64,000 nucleotides of DNA from Atrina japonica (lineage: Eukaryota > Mollusca > Bivalvia > Pterioida > Pinnidae). The notes under the pieces were generated by a model, which searched no databases, was not told where the DNA came from, and saw only the letters and a program-made list of their open reading frames with translations. Of the stretch, positions 30,414 through 42,667 are shown piece after piece. How positions within the stretch are numbered: position 1 is the first letter of the stretch; every line of letters begins with the position of its first letter. The stretch is taken from contig BROG01000951.1 in assembly GCA_030159075.1 (NCBI GenBank), forward strand, positions 93,501 through 157,500. Reading direction: 5' to 3'. The position numbers were made by a program, and so were the translations under genes.

Positions 30414-32514
30414 ATGCTCTGTGTACAAAAGATTCCGAAAAAAAAACGGAATGGAACAAGTCGAAAATAATATTTTATTTCTGCATGAACAATAAATGTA
30501 GTTTTGAGTTTTCCTTTTTGTTACATTTTACATTAAATGAAATATTTCTTACTTTGATAGAATCGAGCGAGTAACTTTAAATCGTGACAGGAATTCGGCA
30601 TTAAATCTAGGGGTATTCGAATTATATTGGAGGTAAGTGAATACCCGCGTGCCATTGCTATGCATATCATTACGTGTAATGTACATAATATTCTAAAGAT
30701 ATTTGCATATAATTTTACACCATTTGAAATTATTCCAACATTTTCAGACTATCTAGATAAACACTGGTGTTTTCAGTTGAAAAGATAAGGAATTAATCGT
30801 TGCTCTTAGCTAATACATTAAACGAAAACTGTTTATGGAAATGACATTTTACAATGAACTGTTTAATTCGGATTTTATACGGATTTTGATTTATGGTCCA
30901 CACCTGCAATGCAAAATGAATATGTTACTGAATGGTTTTTATTAACAGTTTGATGTTTTATGTTTAAAAAGAAAACTAGAATAATGGGACTATATATCTG
31001 TTCATTACAGATGCAGTATAAAAATAAAACGTAGATATTTTAAAATATCCCCAAGGATTGTCTATATTCGGTTTAAAAACTTTCTCTTTCCGCTATATGA
31101 ATAGTAAATATTTTGTTTATTTAAGTTTTAACAAATATATACGCCCCAATGAAATAAAGTTCACTTAATTGAGGCTGAAAACCTCATATGTAGGAGACCT
31201 CCCACAAGTTTTGATTTTTGTTCAGGACTCGTGTCAACACTAGGGAGTTATTTAAACACTAGGGAGTTATGCCAACACTGGAGAGTTATGCCAACACTAG
31301 CATAGGGAGTTATGCCAATACTAAGTCTAGGGAGTTACATTTACACTAGCCTAGATAGTTATGCCAATACTAGCCTAGGGTGTTATGTCAACACTAGTGT
31401 GTTATGTCAACACTAGCATAGGGAGTTATACCAATACTAGCCTAGGGAGTTAAGCCAACACTAGTGTGTTACGCCAACATTAGCCTAGGGTGTTATGTCA
31501 ACACTAGTGTGTTATGTCAACAATAGCATAGGGAGTTATACCAACACTAGCATAGGGAGTTAAGCCAACACTAGTGTGTTATGTCAACATTAGCAGAGGA
31601 AGTTATGCCAACACTAGCCTAGGGTGTTATGTCAACATTAGTGTGTTATGCCATCACTAGAGAGTTATACCATTACTAGAGAATTATGTCAATACTAGGG
31701 TGTTATGCCATCACTAGGGTGTTATGTCAACACTATGGTGTTAAAATATACATCATTTGGAATATAAATTTAAATTTGGAATAAAATGATAATGTTTAGT
31801 TATAACATATTAATAAGGTATATTTGAATTTGAATACATAATACTAATGTATTACCGAGTAGGAAAACGCTAGCCAAAAAGGTTTAAAATATCAGCCGTC
31901 ATGTTTCGGTACGTTTCGGTTAATCATACCTCCCATTAAATATGATATGGAGAAATTATAAATTCATGATTCTTCAACCAAACTTCAATCAAAATTTATA
32001 ATTTTAATCTTTGAGTCGGGTATTTTTAAAGATCAGTCCAATAAACTAAAATTAAAAGGTCATTTTAAAACGATTTATAATATACCTATGCTAGAAAATA
32101 ACAGTAACTTAGTCTAAGAATAAATTAACTGATTTTCTTCGTTGCATATTACGATCATGGGACAAACTATGCTCTGTACTTTTCATCAGTAGTACACGCG
32201 ATTTATCGTAAACACCATCAGCCGCCATTAGCAACTAATTTGTCAATCAGATAAACTTTGAGGACGGACGCTGTCCTTACCGCAACCTTTGATACCCGTA
32301 TGTAAACAATCGCACGTGACAATCAACTAAAGATCGTGGTGGTGTCTGGTATCGCTTAGATAGGTGGCGCTTTGTATCTGTCTGTATTATATGTCATGTT
32401 GTTGATTTTGTATTTACATGATATGGAATAACGATAAATAGAATAATGAATGAATAATAAAATGGAAAGTATACATAACAAAGTACAGTAAAATTCAGTA
32501 TAGAGTATATAGTA
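30414..32514. other. intergenic, minisatellite only
   Basis: Apart from the 31.2-31.7 kb array, AT-rich spacer without open frames above 60 codons. Confidence 0.6.
31232..31743. repeat. minisatellite of 'ACACTAGnGnGTTATGYCA' units
   Basis: Tandem copies of about 20-37 bp built from GTTATGCCAACACTAG and GTTATGTCAACACTAG words, alternating with CATAGGGA or CCTAGGGT linkers. Units degenerate towards both ends. No coding meaning. Confidence 0.9.
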
Positions 32515-32793
32515 TTTTTTGTTTGTTTATTGTTGTTTAACGTCCCACTCAAGAATATTTCACTCATATGGAGACATCACTAAATGCCGGTGAAGGGCTT
32601 CAAATTTTGGCCTATGCTCGGCACGTACAGCCATTGAACAGTGAGGGTTGTTTAACGTGCCGACACCTACTGTGACACGGGACCTGGGTTTTTACTGTCT
32701 CATCTGAAGGACAGGAAACCAACCTGCTACCGGCTGGACTCGAACTCACGATCAAGAGTTGAGCGCGCTACCGACTGAGCCAGGTCGGCTCCC
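32515..32793 (-). mobile_element. tRNA-derived SINE (family 1), full length
   Basis: Reads leftward from the tRNA-like head GGGAGCCGACCTGGCTCAGT to the tail TTAAACAACAATAAACAAAC. It contains the CACGTTAAACAACCCTCACT segment missing in the 12.7-kb copy. Target duplication not clear. Confidence 0.9.
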
Positions 32794-33280
32794 ATAGGGT
32801 ATGGTAAAATAGTACAATACCGTGTAGCATAATATGATATAACATGACATAGTTTCGTATACTAGTAGACTATATAATGGTAGGCCTAAGTATCTAATCG
32901 TTTGATGGCATAGGGCATTGCAATATAGAATAGTACAGTAACGTAAAGTGCAGTATGTCTTAGCGCAGTATGAAATAGTACAGAGTTATACTATAGCCTG
33001 TGTCACATTATACGATGACAAAGAATAATATAGTATAAAAACATGTGGTACCGTAAAGTACAGAATAGTACAGTATGGCTTAGTGCAGCATAAATAGTAC
33101 AGAGTTATACTAAAACCTGATACAGAATGGCATAGTGAAGTATGAATTAGTAAGTGTCGCAGCGTATGTGGACAAAAATGGTACTGTATAGATTAGTATG
33201 ATACCCTATTGTATGGCTTATCGTTGTATAATATAGAATACATAATCATATATACCATACAAAAGTATAGGTATTAAAGT

Positions 33281-33463
33281 GGCGACAGGTTGGTTTACTG
33301 TCTTGCGGATGAGACAGTAAAAGCCGAGGTCCCGTGTCGCAGTAGGTGTCGGCACGTTAAAGAACCCTCACTGCTCAATGGTCGTAAGTGCTGAGCCATT
33401 TGGTGACATCTCCATATGAGTGAAAGATTCTTGAGTGGGACGTTAAACAACAACAAACAAACG
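33281..33463 (+). mobile_element. tRNA-derived SINE (family 1), 5'-truncated
   Basis: Begins in the body at GGCGACAGGTTGG, lacks the tRNA head, and ends GACGTTAAACAACAACAAAC. About 490 bp from the oppositely oriented copy ending at 32793. Confidence 0.9.
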
Positions 33464-33543
33464 TTGAGGAATAAGCAAAATAGATTAGCATCAATGCAAG
33501 AATGTTTTATAGTACTATTGTTTGTCGTATCACTAACTTTTTT

Positions 33544-33657
33544 CCACGTGTATCGTTGTTGTTGTTGTTGTTTAACTCCACGTGTATCGTTGTTGTTGTT
33601 GTTGTTTAACTCCACGTGTATCGTTGTTGTTGTTGTTGTTTAATTCCACGTGTATCG
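33544..33657. repeat. 34-bp tandem repeat with CACGTG in each unit
   Basis: CCACGTGTATCG recurs at 33544, 33578, 33612 and 33646, separated by a (GTT)n-GTTTAACT run. The run resembles the reverse of the SINE tail, and the array lies about 80 bp past a truncated SINE. Confidence 0.9.
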
Positions 33658-33734
33658 AGATGCTACCAAATGCAGACTAAAAATACCTTCATTGAAAACC
33701 CACATGTTCAACAACAGGCTCGAGACGACCATAA

Positions 33735-33960
33735 TTTAAAGGGGCATTAGCTATGGGTTTTTTTTTCAAGAAAAAAATTGTTTCACCACATAGATTGATG
33801 TACAATAACAAAAAAAAGACATATACTCAGGCATAAACATTCTTAAATTACGATATATTTTGTGAATATTATTTGAGAATACAATTTTGGCAATTTTTCG
33901 TTTGCAAATGATTAATTCGACCTTATTATACTTTGATATTCATACGACATAGGGTATGAC
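33735..33960. mobile_element. MITE family E, left part
   Basis: TTTAAAGGGGCATTAGCTAT, then ATTGATGTACAATAAC and GATTAATTCGACC. The right end is displaced or lost; a further fold-back segment (CAGGGGTTTTACCAAAA / TTTTGGTAAATCCCCTG) follows at about 34013-34083. Confidence 0.5.
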
Positions 33961-35181
33961 CCTATGTTCACAAAATGTATAGCAATATCATATTTTCCAC
34001 TTTTTGATTTACCAGGGGTTTTACCAAAACATGGGAACACAATAATTAATTATCATGTTCTCGATATTTTGGTAAATCCCCTGCTAAATAAATAATTGGT
34101 ATCACGACAGCAATAAATGTTTAAAAGATTTTATGTCTGTGTATGTTTGTTATTGTACATTAATGTAAGTAGTAAAAAAGAGACTGTATTTGTGCCTATG
34201 CTGATATAAATTTTATAAAAATATACACATAATTATGTACTTTATTGTGCCCTAGATGTACTGTAAGTATTTGACCCCGTGAACTCACTTGAATTATTGC
34301 TCAAGTCTCCGTCCGACCGACAGATAAACAAACTCCATAATGCATTTTCAATTACCCGCTAAGCAGACCGTTTATATATTTGAACCACACCCATGAAAAA
34401 CTTGAAATACACTTAAAGATGCGTGCTTTTTCCCGTAAATTAATGTCAATACTGGTGATGTGGATTTTATTGGCGATGTGTTCGCTAATTGCTGGTATAG
34501 TGCTTTGCTGGGAGGCCCGCGCCAGTCCATTATATTTCACTGTTATACTCTTATAAAATAATTCGACAGCAATGACAATTCCGTCTGCGCGCCTATTGTC
34601 ATCGCAATTCGTCCTGTTGTCTCGTTGCTATGAAAACAACGGAGAAATTGTCAATTTCTCACTTAGACGCGACATGGTTACTAGTTTACTTTTCTCATAT
34701 AAGCGAATGACCAGCAAGTGTACCTCCCCTCCTCCTCAATTTCCCCATACAGCTCAAATGAATTGGTTAGCCTCAACTATTTGATTTGTAACAGAACAAT
34801 CAAAGTCCGATTAGCTGGTCCGTGACGAAAGGTATACATTAATTTTATTTAACAAATTGGACATAATTTGTATCGATATAAGGTTGAAATGTAAAATGAC
34901 CAGTTACTCCTAAAGTATTAAAGATTTTCCGATACCGGAATTGTAACAAATTTATCAGTAGTTTAATTCATTTTGTATGTATAACCTATACTAATTACCC
35001 AGGATCGCTATTGAAGGCGACTGTGTGAATTGACACATTGTCCAGTAATGAGTAAGATATTGGGTTGTAACACAAAAAAGGTGAAAAAATCAGATATGAA
35101 CGATCCTAAACGGATCTGATGTGAGAGGACAACATTGAACAGAGATTTACACTGTGTACAGGTAAGTTTTTTTTATTTTTT

Positions 35182-35186
<5 letters not shown>

Positions 35187-35249
<63 letters not shown>
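35187..35249. repeat. (TA)n microsatellite
   Basis: Follows a T-rich stretch and a strong GTAAGT word at 35161-35166. Confidence 0.97.
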
Positions 35250-35251
<2 letters not shown>

Positions 35252-36269
35252 ATCATATTTTCAATTATCTTGTGGATTGGAGTGTGTTAAATATTTCCAT
35301 AAATAATTTTTAAATTTAATTTATGACCACGAAAATAATTTTACGATGATGCAAAAAAGTGCATGAAATAAACAATCCTATTGTTGGTCATGAAAATATC
35401 ATCTTCATCATCATCATCATCGTAGACGACGTTGACAGCATAAATAAAAACATAGTAACAACAATATCATCACCATCATCATCATCATCAACGCCAAAAG
35501 TAACATCAACCGATAACAACGACCCTTTTGGTTCTCGGTGATGAAAAACTACTGTTATGATGTTAATTTCAGATTGCCTCAATAAGAGAAAAAACAAAAT
35601 TTAAATTGTGACAACTTTTAAATTTTGTATTTCCTACAACCCACTAAAATTGAAATTGAGGCCATTAAGAAATAATTCGATATAACTATACATTTTAGGC
35701 TATGCACATTCTTACAATTATTTTCGGGCTTTCCAATCATTTTTTTTCAGTCGGAGATGGGTTAGACTTCAAACTGTAAATGCTTTATAAACGATGAACA
35801 TAGGCGTTTATACATGTGTTTTGCCTAATATATGCTTTAATTTTGTTGACAATTATGTTTATAGATTTCTGTTTTGTTAAGTATCAATCAGAGACTAAAA
35901 TACTGTATAATTACCTAGATATTTTCGCTGCGATTTAATTTTTGCCTTTTTCGTACTTAGATGACACGGCGAATTTAAAATGAAAACGGAATTTTCAAAC
36001 TAAAATTTCGGCCTAGGATATCTCCAAGACCGTAATCAACGTCGCTATAGAATGAATATTAATTATGCAAATGTCAAATAGTTTAATAGCTTTCTTGATT
36101 TTCCCCAAAATTCATAAATATTTAAAGTTGTTTTCTTATCAGAACATGATCAATCAGCTGTAGTTACTAAATGACAAATCCCGCGGGCCTAAATGTCATA
36201 ATCACATATTATCAAACCCTAAATTAGTAGCGGCTTATAAATTTCGATTACATTGTAATATTAAAATCA

Positions 36270-36270
<1 letters not shown>

Positions 36271-36358
<88 letters not shown>
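36271..36358. repeat. (CT)n microsatellite
   Basis: About 43 CT units. The Arg-Glu open frame over it is an artefact. Confidence 0.98.
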
Positions 36359-36362
<4 letters not shown>

Positions 36363-36514
36363 CGTCGCACCTTAGTTAACCTATTATAACAATCGCAAGT
36401 GGCACGCGGAAGAGACGCCGGAATTAAACAATAAACAAAATTTTTCCAAAAGATAACTGTCTTAAAAACTTTTGAGTTTTTAAATATGATTGTTGTCGTG
36501 CTTTTGCTACAGAT

Positions 36515-37439
36515 GATTTCTGCGTCTAGATGTGTTGACAATGTCACGACTAGTTTCTGCGTCTAGATGTGTTGACAATGTCACGACTAGTTTCTGCGTC
36601 TATATGTGTTGACAATGTCATGACTAGTTTCTGCGTCTATATGTGTTGACAATGTCACGACTAGTTTCTGCGTCTATGTGTTGACAATGTCACGACTAGT
36701 TTTTGCGTCTATATGTGTTGACAATGTCACGACTAGTTTCTGCGTCTACATGTGTTGACAATGTCACGACTAGTTTCTGCGTCTATATGTGTTGACAATG
36801 TCACGACTAGTTTCTGCGTCTATGTGTTGACAATGTCACGACTAGTTTCTGCGTCTATATGTGTTGACAATGTCACGACTAGTTTCTGCGTCTACATGTG
36901 TTGACAATGTCACGACTAGTTTCTGCGTCTACATGTGTTGACAATGTCACGACTAGTTTCTGCGTCTACATGTGTTGACAATGTCACGACTAGTTTCTGC
37001 GTCTACATGTGTTGACAATGTCACGACTAGTTTCTGCGTCTATATGTGTTGACAATGTCACGACTAGTTTTTGCGTCTACATGTGTTGACAATGTCACGA
37101 CTAGTTTCTGCGTCTATATGTGTTGACAATGTCACGACTAGTTTCTGCGTCTACATGTGTTGACAATGTCACGACTAGTTTCTGCGTCTATATGTGTTGA
37201 CAATGTCACGACTAGTTTCTGCGTCTATATGTGTTGACAATGTCACGACTAATTTTTGCGTCTACATGTGTTGACAATGTCACGACTAGTTTCTGCGTCT
37301 ATATGTGTTGACAATGTCACGACTAGTTTCTGCGTCTATATGTGTTGACAATGTCACGACTAGTTTCTGCGTCTATATGTGTTGACAATGTCACGACTAG
37401 TTTCTGCGTCTATATGTGTTGACAATGTCACGAATAATT
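36515..37439. repeat. 37-bp minisatellite, about 25 units
   Basis: The unit is AGTTTCTGCGTCTATATGTG plus TTGACAATGTCACGACT. Copies are nearly identical; variation is mostly A/C at the TATATG/TACATG position and two shorter copies missing 4 bp (CTATGTGTTG). Each unit contains the palindrome TGACA-A-TGTCA. The final unit is altered (CACGAATAATTTC) and hosts a SINE. Confidence 0.97.
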
Positions 37440-37441
37440 TC

Positions 37442-37731
37442 CTAAGAGCCGTCGTGGCTCCGCGGTAGACTGCTCGATTTACAACCGGGGGTGGGGGGTC
37501 GCGGGTTCAGGCTCGGCGGAGGCGGCTGGATTTTCCTGTCCATCTGATGAGACAGTAAAAAATCGAGATCCCGTGTCACAGTAGGTGTCGGCACGTTAAA
37601 GCATCCTCACTGCTCAATGTCCGCTAGTGTCGAGTATAGGCCAAAATTTGAAGCCCTTCACCGGCATTTGGTGACGTCTCCATACGAGTGAAAGATTCTT
37701 GAGTGGGACGTTAAACAGAAATACACCAACA
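37442..37731 (+). mobile_element. tRNA-derived SINE (family 1 variant) with TSD, at minisatellite edge
   Basis: The head differs from the other copies (GCCGTCGTGGCTCCGCGGTA, then TCGATTTACAACC) but the body and tail are shared. Target duplications ACGAATAATTTC at 37430-37441 and 37732-37743 are identical, so the insertion is recent. Confidence 0.9.
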
Positions 37732-39834
37732 ACGAATAATTTCGTGTTTTTTTCCGAGAAAGTTTAATATAAATCAAACTGATTTAGTTTTATTAGGGTT
37801 TCATTTTGATAGTTGGGAAATGTAACCGACGGGTTATAAAAACATGTATCATCGATTCTGATAAACAAATAAACCAATAACGTCACAGATCAAAACATTA
37901 CCTGGCGATAAAGACATTACAGGCGCCATTAAAGATAATGTCGGACGAGTTCAACCGGAAATCAAATAAATAGAAAAATGACATCACACCTTTTCACGTT
38001 TAAGTATGATATTGTCCATATTTTTGCCGGGACATCGTTCCTAATGATTGAAATGAGTTATCAGAGAAAATCTAACCACTTACTTTCAATTCAATTGATT
38101 ACACAATCGATAAATGCTGGCTACTTCGTCAAAGGATATTTTCGAACCTTTTATATGTCTCTGGATGCCAATCAGATTGGTTTTACAGACTGATTCGATA
38201 CTATCAGACAACCATTTGCTCATGAACAATACAAGACGTACCGCGACACTTCCGTGAATTACATTCGTGTCAATTACGTTGTGGTTCATTCTGTTGCACT
38301 CTAGACGTTTCGATGTCGCGCTATTTTGACTTGTCCGCTATGTTTTGGGGGTGTCGGAACCGGGGGGAGGGGGGGGGCTAGGGGGCTTAGCCCCCCACAC
38401 TTTTTTCGCAAAGATAGACATAGGTGTTAAAAATTGGGGCTTAGCCCTAGACGTTTCTGGCGTGTGTATGTGTTTTAAGTTGGTTTAGCCCCCCCACTTT
38501 CAATTTGCTTCCGACGCTGATGAAACGTATTGCAAAAATTGCTAAACATCAATCAACCTTGTGAATAGTAGTATACTCTCGAACAGAGGATGGGGGTGAA
38601 ACTACATTGACATCATTCATATATACCTGCGGGGTGGATTTCTAACTTTTACAATGATACTTCCTGCTTCCTTTAGTGAAATATATAAACATTGATTAAC
38701 ATTATAACTGAAGTCAATAAACAAAACCGGCAAAAACCAAAATTTACAAATAATAAATGAATAAATAAATAAATAAATAAATAAATATTAACAGATGGGA
38801 ACGCATGGTTCGGTTTTTCAGTATCATGAGATCTATGACAGAGAGTTTGCAAAACTACCAATCTTGAAATACCATAGCATCTCATGACAACGCGGTTTAC
38901 GAAGACTAATGTTGATCCCCGGTTTATGTTTGATATAAATAATAATATCTATGACACTGTGGCCTTTCAAGGCAGTTGGCCTACTTCAAAACAGGTTCCA
39001 ATGTATGTACTTCGTATAACATATAAATTGTATTTGTCTTCGCGTCTGAATTTCTTTCCTTCTCTGTACATAGCAAAACTACCGAAAATACTGTAGTAAT
39101 TGAACAAATTTATAATGGCTCATTTACATGGATAAGCAGGCCAGATTTTTGTGTAAGAACAATTTCTGGATCTTGTTACAATCATCGGCATCATGTTTAC
39201 GCGATATTTTTTGCAATTTGGTTTCGGTAATAAAGATATTTTTGTAATTAATGTCTTTCATCTTTAACAAATGTGCAACAAGATTTGCCAATACAATTAA
39301 AAACTGCATAACGAGATGATATAATGTACATATAATTTGAGTTTTGGCTCATAAAATTTAACTGTTGTGCAAATCGGTTGTTCATTCAAACTGAATGTTT
39401 TATATATGCAATGTATATATATGTTTGTTTATCAGTTGAAGTTTAATGGATTTTCCAAACACATACCCATGGAATATTAAATAGGTGCATATCAGGATAG
39501 CGGAATCGTAAATTTGACATTTGATATGAATCTTTTTTTCTCTTTAATAAACGTCAAAGTCTTCTTTATGGTATTAAACACCGCACATTAATGTAACTAT
39601 GTATATATCCAGCGATGTATAAAGTTTTATTTTATATCGCTGATATAACTAACGAATAATGGAATCATATGCATGTAGCCGTAATGTAAACCTCACTTTT
39701 GTTACTACAAAATAACTGTAAAAATTGTTCAAACGCATTCGGGATAATTTGCGGAAATAAAAACAAATTAATATATGCAATGTAATGAATATTTAACATA
39801 CCCCAAATGATTGAAACAGGAAGACTATCTTGTT

Positions 39835-39975
39835 AGAACGTATGCTGATTTTTGTGAGAAAGTTTGCTAGTTTTTATTTGCGGAAGGCCGGTGGTCTTTT
39901 TTGGGGGCACACTGTAACCGTGTTACCCCTCCGCCATTAAAACTGGCCTGTCACCATAGTAAAACACCATTCAAA
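39835..39975 (+). mobile_element. SINE family 2 fragment
   Basis: Body words TTGTGAGAAAGTTTGCTAGT, GGTGGTCTTTTTTGGGGGCA, CACTGTAACCGTGTTACCCC and GGCCTGTCACCATAG. No head found. Confidence 0.7.
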
Positions 39976-40678
39976 ATCTAAGTCAGAACCAGGAATATAA
40001 GTACATTTTCGTGTTTACACGATACATGTTATTTTGTACATTTTTTACATTTAAAAATGACCAGTCTGTATTTATGAATGACCATTTCACCTGTCCGTTT
40101 CCAACATCGTATGCCAATCATCCCTAAAAATTTTACCAAATTATTATGTCCCCACTTTTTGGTAAAATCTCCCACTTTTAATGGTAAAACTCCAGGTAAA
40201 TCAGAAAGTGGGAATATGATAAAATCTAGGATATAGTGCTTCAAGTCAAGCCAACATAGGATCAGTTGCATTTTGGTCAACACACGGGAAAATTAGCCAG
40301 AGTTACGGGACCTTAAATCGGCTAAGCTCATAATGTAATGTTTTTAAGGCTCCGCTTTAATATTATTATTCCAATTTTTTGATGTAAAATAATAATATTT
40401 CTACTGACCGAAAAAAAATATTCTTCCGGTGAATTGTTTGAAAAACAAAAATGCATCCCAATGCATATGCATGGGAATGAATAAGATATATGTATATTTA
40501 TGCGAAGATAGATTGGTACGAAACTATCAACAAAACGAGTTTACAATAGATCTTAACAGGGATGACAAGCTAGATCTCCTCACAAAAATACCATGGCAAC
40601 AGTAGCACACGGATTGTATGCCCTTATTTTTGTAAAAAAAACTATTTTGTTTTGTTTTGTTGGGTTTTTTTTTTACAG

Positions 40679-40736
40679 AACCCAGATATGCTAATTTACC
40701 TACGTAGACCTGTACAGTTGTACAAAATTACACAGA
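40679..40736 (+). other. orphan exon-like segment
   Basis: A long pyrimidine tract and TTTTACAG precede 58 open bases encoding NPDMLIYLRRPVQLYKITQ, followed by GTAAGT. Both splice sites are strong, but there are no partner exons and no recognisable family. Confidence 0.2.
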
Positions 40737-40934
40737 GTAAGTTAAAAAATCTATATCCATTCAAAATTATATATATCTTCACGTTAAATAATTTTTTTTA
40801 TGTCAGATCTTTAAATATATGCAGAAAAGCGCAAAATCTATCGTAAATATGTATTGTTTGTCAGAAACTGGTAAAAGTCGAGACGTTGACGGAGATTTTT
40901 TAGTGTAAGGACCGACCGACAACTCTGTGTACGA

Positions 40935-41220
40935 TTTGTTTGTTTGTTTATTGTTGTTTAACGTCCCAATCAAGAATATTTCACCCTTATGGAGACGTCA
41001 CCAAATGCCGATAAAGGGCTTCAAATTTTGGCCTTTGCTCGGCACTTACGGCAAATGAGCAGTGAGGGTTCTTTAACGTGCCGACACCTACTGTGACACG
41101 GGACCACGGTTTTTACTGTCTCATCCGAAAGACAGGAAACTAACCTGCCGCCGGCTGGACTCGAACTCCCGACCTCACGATCGAGAGTCGAGCGCGCTAC
41201 CGACTGAGCCAGGCCGGCTC
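40935..41220 (-). mobile_element. tRNA-derived SINE (family 1), full length with TSD
   Basis: Head GAGCCGGCCTGGCTCAGTCG at the right end, tail (AAACAAACAAAC) at the left. Target duplications CTCTGTGTACGA at 40923-40934 and 41221-41232 are identical. It split an older repeat that also occurs near 26.94-27.04 kb. Confidence 0.93.
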
Positions 41221-41232
41221 CTCTGTGTACGA

Positions 41233-42667
41233 GATTGCTATACAGTTATGTGCGGAATCAGAAAAAGGTAAAATGCTTTACTGGTGAATTTCCATTTTTG
41301 GAAAATAGTAAATATTGTCTTGTTTTTAAAACAACCCGGATGTGCCGCTTATCGTGATGGCCATATACGAGTTCGTTATATTATAAACTATAAAACCCAT
41401 CCAGGACCGGAAAATGTCGAATTACGGACTTGCTGGTTTAATATGTACTTATCATATTGTTTTGAGTAGATCTACTTCTCTTCGACTCCTCAATTCCTTA
41501 CAAGAATCATAAGTTTATGTGAAAATAAAATGTTGACCATACACACAACAAACTGTGATAAAACACCAGTCCTATTTAAGATGAAAAGAAAACACCAGTA
41601 AATTACTTCACCTTTTATACAGGTATATATCACCTTGGAATAAACCCTACTTTGCCCTGTGAACAATAAACAGTGTTAATGTGTGTCTATCGCAACTTCA
41701 TTTGTCGGTCTAAATTTGCTGCGTACAACAACACCGGTAGGAAAATCTATGAGAAAAACAGTAAATTTGTGTTGTGGGCTGCAAATGTAGTTAAACCAAC
41801 AGGAAATCCGTGAATGTGACATGGTTTAATGTGTTTATCAATAGAATCTACCTTTCCTATTCTTTAGTATGGATTTTATTCTTCTTGCATACACTTGTTC
41901 GTCCTTTTACTACATACAATTATCTTTTATTCCTGTTTGTATTATAATGTTTTCAATTTGTGATTGACAAGATATAAATTATATACTAAAAGTTCACTTT
42001 TTCGTTTATTTATTTTGTTAATCTCATCTCGATCTATCTCCGATGTTGGTTTTAAATAATATAACAGATCACTGGTAGGCTACCGATTGTAAAATGACGA
42101 ACTAAATATTCCCTGGGTAAAAGTTGATTAAAATTTAAATTAGATATAGGTAAGTCGGCGTCTCTTGAACGTCAGAGATCTGTAGCGATAACTTCTGAAT
42201 CTATTGAGGTAACTTTGTCACTTATGACATTTGTACGCTGAAAATTGACCAACACAGAAAATTGTTCCGTGGCATACGCACAGATGTATTCTAGATATCA
42301 AACTAACTCGAGAATAATAGTATGTCAGTGATTGGAAATTATTTTACATCCGATTGGTTGGACAGAATAACTCCGTTGGTAGAGCTCCAAAACTTCAACA
42401 TGAACGTTCCTTGTTCGACCCGGCCGGTCGTTCTAGACGCGAGATTTATTCTGTCTGCACAGATCCATGTCTGGATGGAAGGTGATGCACTAGGATGTAT
42501 AGTTTGAAACCTTCGTCAAATTGTGCGAATGTAGTGACACTTAAAAAGCCATTGGAAATACGGACTGCTCCAGCTTGGACATATAAATACACACACTTAC
42601 ATATCTCTCCTTGCCGCTCCGCTCGTTAAGTCAAGCCAAAAACAGGAAATACACCCGATCGCGATAT
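41233..42667. other. intergenic, no gene seen
   Basis: AT-rich; open frames of about 60 codons have no recognisable features. Confidence 0.5.

Larger units (their letters stand above)
33961..36514. other. intergenic, no gene seen
   Basis: Contains a small fold-back (about 34013-34083), TA and CT microsatellites and ATC runs near 35400 and 35470. ACAGGTAAGT at 35158 is a strong donor-like word without an identifiable exon partner. Confidence 0.5.
37744..40934. other. intergenic, no confirmed gene
   Basis: Includes a G/C-run segment at 38340-38500 (CTTAGCCCCC repeats flanked by GTCGGAA and TTCCGAC), an AATA run near 38757-38786, a SINE fragment, and an orphan exon-like stretch at 40679-40736. 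Confidence 0.5.

Noticed and set aside
36248..36547. 99-codon frame with Arg-Glu repeat
   Set aside because: Translation of a CT/GA microsatellite.
31232..37439. CRISPR-like regular arrays
   Set aside because: Units are contiguous tandem copies without unique spacers, in eukaryotic sequence; these are minisatellites.
38340..38500. G-quadruplex-like or coding GC-rich island (CTTAGCCCCC runs)
   Set aside because: It looks like a common repeat flanked by GTCGGAA/TTCCGAC; no frame, and the quadruplex idea rests on composition only.
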